From an uncultured Oscillospiraceae bacterium (GTDB lineage: Bacteria > Bacillota > Clostridia > UBA1381): 7,501 nt of DNA. This document shows, piece after piece, positions 1-7,501 of this stretch. The DNA is taken from NCBI GenBank assembly GCA_945876665.1, contig CAMCPC010000055.1, positions 1-7,501 on the forward strand, written 5' to 3'. Every line of letters begins with the position of its first letter. Within the stretch, counting starts at the first letter, position 1. Below the pieces are notes generated by a model. That model did not search any database. It worked only from the letters and a program-made list of their open reading frames with translations, and had not been told where the DNA came from. A program made the position numbers and the translations under genes.

Positions 1-352
<352 letters not shown>

Positions 353-364
353 AAAATCCTCGTT

Positions 365-431
365 GCATCTTGCACCAAATCTGAGCTTGAAGTATCGGCA
401 TACGATTGCGCTCCGATTTGGCACGACCTGC
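365..431 (+). repeat. Long imperfect hairpin between atpE and atpF
   Basis: The 125-nt gap between atpE and atpF is far longer than any other gap in this operon (3-14 nt). It contains an imperfect palindrome centred near 398. The core arms CCAAATCTGAGC (375-386) and GCTCCGATTTGG (410-421) pair with a single mismatch. Outer pairs continue in register (370-372 with 424-426, 365-367 with 429-431), separated by 2-nt symmetric bulges. No clean U-tract follows directly, so this is not a classic terminator. It may be an RNA stabiliser or processing site that lets atpE mRNA outnumber the downstream genes, or a decayed dispersed palindromic repeat. Confidence 0.6.
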
Positions 432-433
432 TT

Positions 434-446
434 AGAAAATTTTTCT
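434..446. repeat. Short A/T palindrome before atpF
   Basis: AGAAAA (434-439) and TTTTCT (441-446) are inverted around a single T, just after the larger atpE-atpF hairpin. With no room for a loop it would be a weak RNA hairpin. Together with the larger structure it fills most of the intergenic gap. Its function is unknown and it may be fortuitous. Confidence 0.25.
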
Positions 447-462
447 CGGACATTTATTATTG

Positions 463-468
463 AAAGGA
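463..468 (+). promoter_or_regulatory. Ribosome binding site setting the atpF start
   Basis: AAAGGA lies nine bases before ATG 478. An in-frame TTG at 460 would extend the protein by six residues, but it sits upstream of this site, so ATG 478 is the supported start. Confidence 0.75.
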
Positions 469-477
469 CTGACGGAA

Positions 478-972
478 ATGGAGGAATATTTACCGTTTGT
501 GTCCATTGACGTATGGACAATGATTTTTACATGGGCAAACCTTATTATTCTGTTTCTGCTTTTAAAGAAGTTTCTGTTTAAGCCTGTCAACAAGGTGCTT
601 GATGAGCGCGCGGAGGAAATTGAAAACTCCTACAAAGAAGCGGAAAATACAAAATCCGAAGTGCAGAGTGTAAAAGCGGAGTATGAAAGCAAGCTGCGTG
701 CCATAAAAACTGAGGCGGACGGAATTATAAAATCCGCTGTTGAAGCGGCGAACAGACGTTCGGACAGCATAGTAAGCGAAGCAAATGAACAGGCAAAGCA
801 TATAATAGAAAAATCGCAGAAGCAGATTGAAAGAGACAAGGAAAACGCAATGAACGAAGCCGAGGCGGATATAGCGTCAATGGCGGTGGACATCGCGGAG
901 AAAATTTTAGGCAAAAAGCTTGATACAAATACTGATGAAAAACTTATTTCGGACATTATTGACAGGATTTAG
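478..972 (+). CDS. atpF: F1Fo ATP synthase subunit b (peripheral stalk)
   Basis: Subunit b anchors the stator stalk in the membrane and holds the alpha/beta head against rotation through subunit delta. The 164-residue product has a short N-terminus, one transmembrane segment (about residues 11-29, ending before KKFLFKPV) and then a long, highly charged, heptad-like helix rich in E, K and A to the C-terminus. This is the normal single-b architecture and length. The FLFKPVNKVLDER stretch (32-44), with its conserved KPV, is typical of the family. ATG 478 is chosen over an in-frame TTG at 460 because AAAGGA lies at the right distance from it. Its TAG stop is embedded in the atpH ribosome binding site, so the two genes are probably translationally coupled. 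Confidence 0.96.
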   Translation: MEEYLPFVSIDVWTMIFTWANLIILFLLLKKFLFKPVNKVLDERAEEIENSYKEAENTKSEVQSVKAEYESKLRAIKTEADGIIKSAVEAANRRSDSIVSEANEQAKHIIEKSQKQIERDKENAMNEAEADIASMAVDIAEKILGKKLDTNTDEKLISDIIDRI

Positions 973-982
973 GTGATTAAAA

Positions 983-1513
983 ATGGTTGCAGCAAAAACA
1001 TACGGAGAATCACTTCATTCCCTTGCAAAGGAGCAGGGCAAAGCAAAGGAAATTCTTTCGGAGCTAAGATATATTGCGGCTCTTTTTAAGGAGCACCCCG
1101 ATTATGTAAAAATACTTGATTCACCGCAGATTGCGCGTGATGAGCTTATGGAAATTCTGAACGAGGATTTTTTCGGCAAGGTGAACCGATACACACTCAA
1201 TTTCTTGAAGCTATTGTGTGAAAAGCATATGGTACACTGCATTGACGAGTGCTTCAAGGAATACGAAAAACAGTATAACAAGGATAATAATATAAAGATA
1301 GTCAGAGTAACCACAGCAAAGCCTGTAAGCGAAGCACTGATAGAAAAGCTTGCTGCGCGGCTTGAAGAAAAAACAGGCTGTAAAATTGTGTTGAAACGGA
1401 AGATTGATGAAAGCTGTATCGGCGGAATAATAATCGAAACGGACGGCATGAAAATTGATTCAAGCGTAAAGACAGAGTTAGAAAGCATGAAAAAGGCTTT
1501 GGTAAATAACTGA
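983..1513 (+). CDS. atpH: F1 ATP synthase subunit delta
   Basis: Delta caps the alpha/beta head and binds the peripheral stalk b subunits. The 176-residue length is normal for the family. The N-terminal six-helix domain covers about residues 1-105 and includes the early [14 protein letters not shown] stretch (7-20) and the DSPQI motif (46-50). The C-terminal part holds the family signature, with GG at 147-148 and D159-S160-S161-V162. The start is an ATG with AGGTGAT at 971-977, overlapping the atpF stop. Only 14 nt separate it from atpA. It is soluble and attached to the stator, with no unusual features seen. Confidence 0.96.
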   Translation: MVAAKTYGESLHSLAKEQGKAKEILSELRYIAALFKEHPDYVKILDSPQIARDELMEILNEDFFGKVNRYTLNFLKLLCEKHMVHCIDECFKEYEKQYNKDNNIKIVRVTTAKPVSEALIEKLAARLEEKTGCKIVLKRKIDESCIGGIIIETDGMKIDSSVKTELESMKKALVNN

Positions 1514-1527
1514 CACAGGAGTACAAA

Positions 1528-3024
1528 ATGTATGATTTGAGCAAGGTCATAAAGGACCGAATAAAGAATTATGAAAACGTCATAAACGAAACGGAAACAG
1601 GCTACGTTATAGAGGTGGGTGACGGCATTGCGCGTATACACGGTCTTGCAAACTGCATGGCAGGCGAGCTAATTGAGCTTCATGGCGGAGTGATGTCAAT
1701 GGCGCTTAATCTGGAAACGGATTTTGTGAGCGTGGTAATTCTGGGCGACGACGAGGAAATAAAGGAAGGCTCTGCAGCAAAGCGCACAGGAAAGGTTGTA
1801 AGCGTTCCTGTGGGAGAGGAGCTTATCAGTCGCGTGGTGGATGCGCTTGGAAACCCGATTGACGGAAAGGGCGCAATCAATACCAAAGAGCAGCGCAATG
1901 TTGAAGCGGCGGCAGCGGGTATTATTGAGCGTAAGTCCGTAAGCATTCCTTTGCAGACGGGCATCAAGGCGATAGACTCAATGATACCCATAGGACGCGG
2001 ACAGCGTGAGCTTATCATAGGCGACAGACAGACGGGTAAAACTGCCATAGCCATTGACACGATAATAAATCAGAAAAATACGGATGTGGTGTGCATTTAC
2101 GTTGCTATAGGACAGAAACGTTCTACGGTTGCTTCAATAGTAGATATGCTTGAAAAGGCAGGCGCAATGGACTATACAATAGTTGTTTCGGCAACAGCAT
2201 CAGAAGCACCTGCGCTTCAATATATCGCGCCCTATGCCGGCTGCGCAATGGGTGAGTATTTTATGTATAGAGGTAAGGACGCACTTATTGTGTATGATGA
2301 TTTATCAAAGCACGCGGTTGCCTACAGGGCGCTGTCGCTGCTTTTAAGACGTTCGCCGGGACGTGAGGCATATCCGGGCGATGTGTTCTATTTACATTCG
2401 AGATTGCTTGAAAGAGCCGCAAGATTGTCGGACGAGCTTGGCGGCGGTTCGCTTACGGCGCTGCCGATAATTGAAACACAGGCAGGTGACGTTTCGGCAT
2501 ACATTCCCACAAACGTAATCTCAATTACTGACGGACAGATTTTTCTTGAAACAGAGCTGTTTCATTCGGGAATAATGCCGGCGGTAAACCCCGGCATAAG
2601 CGTGTCGCGTGTGGGCGGCAGCGCGCAAATTAAGGCTATGAAAAAGGTTGCCGGAAGTCTTAAATTAGCATATTCACAGTACCGCGAATTACAGGCGTTT
2701 GCCCAGTTCGGCTCTGACCTTGACGCAGATACAAAAATGCGTCTTGCGAAGGGCGAGAGGATTGTGGAGGTGCTGAAACAGGGCAGAAATGCGCCTGTGC
2801 GCGTTGAATTGCAGGTGACGATAATATACGCTGTTATAAATGATATGCTTGAGGATATTCCTGTGGACAAAATCCGCGTATACGAAAAGCATTTGTTTGA
2901 GTATATCGAAAATAAGGCCCATGATATAATTGATGAAATAGAAAAAACGGGCGATTTGAGCGAGGAAACCGAACAGAAATTAAAGCGAGCCATTGAGGAA
3001 AGCAAGAAGAATTTTATGGAGTAA
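1528..3024 (+). CDS. atpA: F1 ATP synthase subunit alpha
   Basis: Alpha is the non-catalytic nucleotide-binding subunit of the alpha3beta3 head. The 498-residue product begins with the short helical N-terminus that contacts delta, then a beta-barrel domain (about 25-90). The nucleotide domain has Walker A GDRQTGKT (165-172) and Walker B LIVYDD (253-258). The signature [14 protein letters not shown] (351-364) contains R361, equivalent to the E. coli alpha R376 arginine finger that reaches into the catalytic site of beta. A C-terminal helical domain follows. It is slightly shorter than E. coli alpha (513), partly from a compact loop at [12 protein letters not shown] (301-312). The start is supported by CAGGAG at 1516-1521, six bases before the ATG. 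Confidence 0.98.
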   Translation: MYDLSKVIKDRIKNYENVINETETGYVIEVGDGIARIHGLANCMAGELIELHGGVMSMALNLETDFVSVVILGDDEEIKEGSAAKRTGKVVSVPVGEELISRVVDALGNPIDGKGAINTKEQRNVEAAAAGIIERKSVSIPLQTGIKAIDSMIPIGRGQRELIIGDRQTGKTAIAIDTIINQKNTDVVCIYVAIGQKRSTVASIVDMLEKAGAMDYTIVVSATASEAPALQYIAPYAGCAMGEYFMYRGKDALIVYDDLSKHAVAYRALSLLLRRSPGREAYPGDVFYLHSRLLERAARLSDELGGGSLTALPIIETQAGDVSAYIPTNVISITDGQIFLETELFHSGIMPAVNPGISVSRVGGSAQIKAMKKVAGSLKLAYSQYRELQAFAQFGSDLDADTKMRLAKGERIVEVLKQGRNAPVRVELQVTIIYAVINDMLEDIPVDKIRVYEKHLFEYIENKAHDIIDEIEKTGDLSEETEQKLKRAIEESKKNFME

Positions 3025-3028
3025 AGCT

Positions 3029-3865
3029 ATGTCTGCATCATCAATGAAAACAATCAAAAACAGAATAAGAAGCATACAAAGCACAATGCAGATAACGAAG
3101 GCTATGCAGCTTGTCGCCGCGTCAAAAATGCGTAAAATGTCGGAGCGAATAGAGCGTTCAAAGCCTTACTTTAACATTTTGAGGGAAACGCTTGATGATA
3201 TAGCAAAGGACAACAAGGACTTTTCATCCGTATTCACGCGCGCGAGAGAGGGCAGAACGTGTCATGTGGTGATTGCCGGCGACAGAGGTCTTGCCGGCGG
3301 CTATAACCATAATCTTTTCAAGTCCCTTGACGTGCATGACGGCGATATAATTTTCCCGATTGGTAAAAAGGTGGTTGAATACTTTAACGGCACAGATTTT
3401 CTCACGACCGATTATGAAAAAGCGGCTGATGTGGCAATTTCCAACTGCTATGACATAGGCAGTATGCTTGCCAAGGCATATGAAAGGGGCGAATTTACAA
3501 GGCTTACCCTTTCATATACAAGCTTTGTAAATATGCTTATTCAGAAGCCTAAAACGGTAAAAATGCTCCCGATAAGGGTTGAGAGTGCAAATATGAAAAA
3601 GACCGCATACGGTCTTACGATATATGAGCCTGATGCGGAAACGGCGTTTGCGCATATAGTGCCCTATTACCTGTCGGGCATGATATACGGCGCGGTGTCG
3701 GAGTCGGTCGCATCAGAAACGGCCGCAAGGCGCAACGCAATGGAATCGGCGACGGACAACGCGTCTGAAATGATAGACGAGCTGAGCCTTGAATATAACA
3801 GAGCGCGTCAAGCGTCTATCACGCAGGAGCTGACGGAAATTATCGCAGGTGCGGAAAATTTGTAA
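3029..3865 (+). CDS. atpG: F1 ATP synthase subunit gamma (central stalk)
   Basis: Gamma is the rotating shaft that couples the c-ring to the catalytic sites. The 278-residue product has the N-terminal helix motif MKTIKNRIRSIQSTMQITKA (6-25), a Rossmann-like middle domain with the conserved AGDRGLAGGYN (83-93), and a C-terminal coiled-coil helix ending in ITQELTEIIAGAENL (264-278), the family's hallmark. The ATG at 3029 is preferred because GGAG at 3018-3021 is seven bases upstream. A longer TTG-started reading from 2993 would overlap atpA and lacks a site. ATG 3044, immediately before MKTIKNR, is a less likely alternative. It begins four bases after the atpA stop, consistent with coupling. 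Confidence 0.96.
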   Translation: MSASSMKTIKNRIRSIQSTMQITKAMQLVAASKMRKMSERIERSKPYFNILRETLDDIAKDNKDFSSVFTRAREGRTCHVVIAGDRGLAGGYNHNLFKSLDVHDGDIIFPIGKKVVEYFNGTDFLTTDYEKAADVAISNCYDIGSMLAKAYERGEFTRLTLSYTSFVNMLIQKPKTVKMLPIRVESANMKKTAYGLTIYEPDAETAFAHIVPYYLSGMIYGAVSESVASETAARRNAMESATDNASEMIDELSLEYNRARQASITQELTEIIAGAENL

Positions 3866-3868
3866 TGA

Positions 3869-5272
<1,404 letters not shown>

Positions 5273-5275
5273 GCT

Positions 5276-5545
5276 ATGAACACATTTCATTTACAGATAG
5301 TGACGCCGGAGGGGATTTTTTTTGACGGACAGGCGAAAAAAATAATTGTACGCACCACAGAGGGTGATGTATGTATACTTGGCGGACACAGTGACTTTGT
5401 CGCGCCTGTGGCAACAGGACAGGCATGTGTGACGAGAGAAAATGGGGACACTAAAACCGCACAATGCTCCGGCGGACTTATAAGTGTTAAAAAAGGAATT
5501 ACGCGCCTTGCGGCAAGTGCGTTTGAATGGACAGAGGGACACTAA
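5276..5545 (+). CDS. atpC: F1 ATP synthase subunit epsilon, short form without C-terminal domain
   Basis: Epsilon links gamma to the c-ring. In most bacteria its C-terminal helical hairpin also inhibits ATP hydrolysis. This product has 89 residues, against roughly 130-140 usually. It contains the complete N-terminal beta-sandwich, including IVTPEG (8-13), TTEGDVCILGGH (27-38) and the last strand around SGGLISVKKGITRLAASAFEW (65-85), then stops. There is no trace of the alpha-helical domain downstream. The stop codon lies inside a perfect terminator stem, so this is a stable short gene rather than a frameshift. Short epsilons are known elsewhere, for example in Chlorobium. The expected consequence, inferred here, is loss of epsilon-type hydrolysis inhibition. 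The ribosome binding site AAGGA (5264-5268) lies within the end of atpD. Confidence 0.93.
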   Translation: MNTFHLQIVTPEGIFFDGQAKKIIVRTTEGDVCILGGHSDFVAPVATGQACVTRENGDTKTAQCSGGLISVKKGITRLAASAFEWTEGH

Positions 5546-5571
5546 ATTGTTTTAGTGTCCCTTATTTTTTT
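5536..5571 (+). terminator. Intrinsic terminator of the atp operon
   Basis: The arms GGGACACTAAA (5536-5546) and TTTAGTGTCCC (5551-5561) form a perfect 11-bp stem with loop TTGT, followed by TTATTTTTTT. This is a textbook Rho-independent terminator. The left arm contains the last codons and the TAA of atpC. The opposite strand has no U-tract after the stem, so it acts only on forward transcription. Confidence 0.95.
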
Positions 5572-5574
5572 GTA

Positions 5575-5604
5575 TTGACAACTCTTATAAATATAGAGTA
5601 TACT
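5575..5604 (+). promoter_or_regulatory. Sigma-A type promoter for lacZ
   Basis: TTGACA (5575-5580) is a perfect -35 box and TATACT (5599-5604) is a near-perfect -10 box, separated by 18 bases. The T-rich terminator tail immediately upstream could act as an UP-like element. Transcription would start near 5611, giving a leader of only about 20 nt. It starts three bases after the atp terminator U-tract, so lacZ is expressed independently of the ATP synthase operon. Confidence 0.88.
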
Positions 5605-5617
5605 GAACTTATATAAG
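5582..5617. promoter_or_regulatory. Possible operator palindromes in the lacZ promoter
   Basis: An imperfect inverted repeat, CTCTTATAAATATAGAG (5582-5598), fills the spacer between -35 and -10. A perfect palindrome, CTTATATAAG (5608-5617), covers the predicted start site. Both contain CTTATA, at 5584 and 5608, 24 bases apart. Such placement would suit a repressor. However, the region is very AT-rich and no known operator is recognised, so this is a weak suggestion. Confidence 0.22.
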
Positions 5618-5621
5618 GAGG
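5615..5621 (+). promoter_or_regulatory. Ribosome binding site setting the GTG start of lacZ
   Basis: AAGGAGG is a full-strength site eight bases before GTG 5630. An ATG at 5623 is only one base away, is in another frame and terminates after nine codons, so the GTG is the real start. Confidence 0.85.
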
Positions 5622-5629
5622 CATGGACA

Positions 5630-7501
5630 GTGGAGATAGAAAAGTATTATGAGGATTTAAATACACTGCACGTTAATACCGAGGAAAACAGAGCGTATTA
5701 CGAGGTGTATTCAGATATAGAAAATGCAAAAAAAGGCAAAGAGGACAGAAAACAGCTTTTAAACGGTGAGTGGAGCTTTAAATATTACAGGTGTATTGAT
5801 GATGTAAATGAGGATTTTATAAACGGCAATACGGACGGCTTTGATAAAATACCCGTTCCGTCCTGCTGGCAGACGCAGGGCTATGATTGTCACCAGTACA
5901 CGAATACGCGCTATCCGTTTCCGTTCAATCCGCCCTATGTGCCATACGAAAACCCATGCGGCGCATACGTGACAACCTTTGAGGGCAATTCGGAATACAG
6001 ACAGTACCTTAATTTCGAGGGTGTGGACTCCTGCTTTTATGTGTGGCTCAACGGCGAATTTGTCGGCTACAGTCAGGTGTCACATTCCACATCGGAATTT
6101 GATATAACCGATAAGGTGAAAGAGGGCGAAAATACCCTCTGCGTGCTTGTTATGAAGTGGTGTGTGGGAAGCTATCTTGAGGACCAGGACAAGTTCCGTA
6201 TGAGCGGCATTTTCAGAGATGTGTATATTTTAAGCCGTCCCGAAAAGCATATACGTGATTATAAAATAGAAACGTACATAGACGGAAAAATCAGCATAGA
6301 CATTGACGCTGACACAGATGTAAGCTTTATTCTTGAGGACGAAAAAGGCACGATTTACAGCGGAGCAGACACAGAAATAATGGTGCAAAATCCAAAGCTG
6401 TGGAATGCGGAATATCCGTATCTTTATACGCTCTACCTTGTTACGGAAAACGAGGTTATAAAGGAAAAAGTCGGAATACGCGAGATAAAAATTGATGACG
6501 GTATTGTGCTTTTAAATAACAAGCCGATTAAAATGAAAGGCGCAAACCGTCACGACAGTGACCCTGTGACAGGTTATGCCGTAACGCGCGAGATGGCAAA
6601 GCGTGATTTAATGCTCATGAAGCGTCACAACATAAATGCGGTGCGTACAAGCCACTATCCCAATGCGCCGTGGTTTACACAGATGTGTGACGAATACGGC
6701 TTTTACGTCATAGATGAATCGGATATTGAAATCCACGGCACGGCCTCAATTTACGGCGGTTCACAGGCAAAAACCTTCGGACTTCTTGCGAATAATCCCG
6801 ATTGGGGCGATGCCATACTTGACAGGGTGCAGAGAAATGTTATCCGCGATAAAAACAGACCGTGTGTGTGTTTGTGGTCGCTTGGAAATGAGGGCGGCTA
6901 CGGCGTTAATTTTGAAAATGCCGGCAGGTGGGTGAAGGAGTATGACACTACGAGATTTACCCATTATGAAAGCAGTATGTGGCAGATGGCTGACCACAAA
7001 AACGATACCTCAATGCTTGATGTGACAAGCACCATGTACGCGTCTTATGAATGGATTGACGAATATTTCAAAAATCCTGGCGAACACGTATGGCATACAA
7101 TAAGCTCCGAAAACGGCTGGGCATATGAACAGGCCGGCGAATGGATTGATTTGTCGGAGAGCAATTTGCCTAAGAAAGAGAAGGAACAGCTTGCGCGAAA
7201 GAAACCTTATATGCAGTGCGAGTTCATGCACGCAATGGGCAACGGCCCCGGCGGCATAAAGGAGTATATTGACCGTCTTTATCGATATGACGGATTTTTC
7301 GGCGCGTTTGCGTGGGAGTGGTGCGACCATGCTATTGATATGGGCGGTGGTAAATATTTTTATGGCGGCGACCACGGAGAATTTCCGCACGACGGAAATT
7401 TCTGCGTAGACGGACTTGTGTACCCCGACAGACGTCCCCACACAGGCTTGCTTGAATATAAACAGGCAATAAAGCCGTTTGAAGTAAAGACCTACAGCAA
7501 T
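5630..7501 (+). CDS. lacZ: Beta-galactosidase, GH2 family (partial, 3' end outside window)
   Basis: This is a cytoplasmic-type glycosidase (no signal peptide) expected to hydrolyse lactose and other beta-galactosides. The 624 codons seen cover the N-terminal jelly-roll domain, with PSCWQTQGYD and LEDQDKFRMSGIFRDV (to about 197), then an immunoglobulin-like domain and most of the TIM barrel. Catalytic landmarks are NRH (306-308), SHYPN (341-345), metal-site E367 and H369 in DIEIHG, acid/base E421 in SLGNEGG, and nucleophile E531 in CEFMHAMGNGPG. Between E421 and E531 there are 110 residues, against 76 in E. coli LacZ. The extra segment is polar and lies at about 486-525. The start is GTG with AAGGAGG upstream. 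It has its own promoter. The family is certain, but substrate preference within GH2 is not proven. The C-terminal domain is not visible. Confidence 0.95.
   Translation, partial: MEIEKYYEDLNTLHVNTEENRAYYEVYSDIENAKKGKEDRKQLLNGEWSFKYYRCIDDVNEDFINGNTDGFDKIPVPSCWQTQGYDCHQYTNTRYPFPFNPPYVPYENPCGAYVTTFEGNSEYRQYLNFEGVDSCFYVWLNGEFVGYSQVSHSTSEFDITDKVKEGENTLCVLVMKWCVGSYLEDQDKFRMSGIFRDVYILSRPEKHIRDYKIETYIDGKISIDIDADTDVSFILEDEKGTIYSGADTEIMVQNPKLWNAEYPYLYTLYLVTENEVIKEKVGIREIKIDDGIVLLNNKPIKMKGANRHDSDPVTGYAVTREMAKRDLMLMKRHNINAVRTSHYPNAPWFTQMCDEYGFYVIDESDIEIHGTASIYGGSQAKTFGLLANNPDWGDAILDRVQRNVIRDKNRPCVCLWSLGNEGGYGVNFENAGRWVKEYDTTRFTHYESSMWQMADHKNDTSMLDVTSTMYASYEWIDEYFKNPGEHVWHTISSENGWAYEQAGEWIDLSESNLPKKEKEQLARKKPYMQCEFMHAMGNGPGGIKEYIDRLYRYDGFFGAFAWEWCDHAIDMGGGKYFYGGDHGEFPHDGNFCVDGLVYPDRRPHTGLLEYKQAIKPFEVKTYSN

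Noticed and set aside
365..431. The atpE-atpF hairpin as a classic intrinsic terminator
   Set aside because: The stem is long and mismatched, the loop is large, and no U-tract directly follows. The essential genes downstream also need transcription through it.
1102..1641. 179-codon minus-strand open frame across atpH and the atpA start
   Set aside because: It is a shadow of well-conserved plus-strand genes, has no recognisable protein features and no independent promoter or ribosome binding site.
2993..3028. Longer gamma subunit starting at TTG 2993
   Set aside because: It would overlap the end of atpA, has no ribosome binding site and adds a non-homologous N-terminal tail. ATG 3029 has a good site.
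5623..5652. ATG at 5623 as an alternative lacZ start or a leader peptide
   Set aside because: It is one base from the ribosome binding site, out of frame with lacZ and ends after nine codons. GTG 5630 has ideal spacing and opens the true frame.
6714..6935. 73-codon plus-strand open frame inside lacZ
   Set aside because: It is out of frame with lacZ and overlaps the conserved acid/base region, so it is a shadow reading.
7010..7441. 143-codon minus-strand open frame inside lacZ
   Set aside because: It is antisense to the conserved catalytic barrel of beta-galactosidase, including the nucleophile region, and its translation resembles no known family.

Overview
The window holds most of an F1Fo ATP synthase operon on the + strand, in the usual bacterial order atpE-atpF-atpH-atpA-atpG-atpD-atpC. 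A strong intrinsic terminator follows, then a separate promoter and the first 624 codons of a GH2 beta-galactosidase (lacZ) that runs off the right edge. No mobile element, CRISPR array, tRNA or rRNA gene was found. All supported genes are on the + strand.

The organism looks like an anaerobic, fermentative Firmicute of the Clostridia type, probably gut- or rumen-associated. This is inferred from the moderate GC content, strong AGGAGG-type ribosome binding sites, a near-consensus vegetative promoter, a lacZ of the clostridial style, and a c subunit closely resembling Na+-translocating c subunits such as that of Ilyobacter tartaricus. No genus can be named from sequence reading alone.

Layout: 1-97 is the region after atpB, with the atpB stop unresolved and an AT-rich hairpin. 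98-352 is atpE, and 353-477 is an unusually long gap holding an imperfect hairpin of about 67 nt. 478-5545 holds atpF, atpH, atpA, atpG, atpD and atpC, packed with 3-14 nt gaps; several ribosome binding sites overlap the preceding stop, suggesting translational coupling. 5536-5571 is a terminator whose stem contains the atpC stop codon. 5575-5604 is a promoter, and 5630-7501 is lacZ (partial).

The ATP synthase genes together encode the membrane rotor ring (c), the stator (b, delta), the catalytic head (alpha, beta) and the central stalk (gamma, epsilon). Three features stand out. The c subunit carries the full Na+-coordination signature. Epsilon is only 89 residues and has no C-terminal helical regulatory domain. 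The beta P-loop reads GGAGGGKT instead of the nearly universal GGAGVGKT. The window is otherwise ordinary housekeeping plus sugar catabolism, and I see no evidence for a wholly new system.
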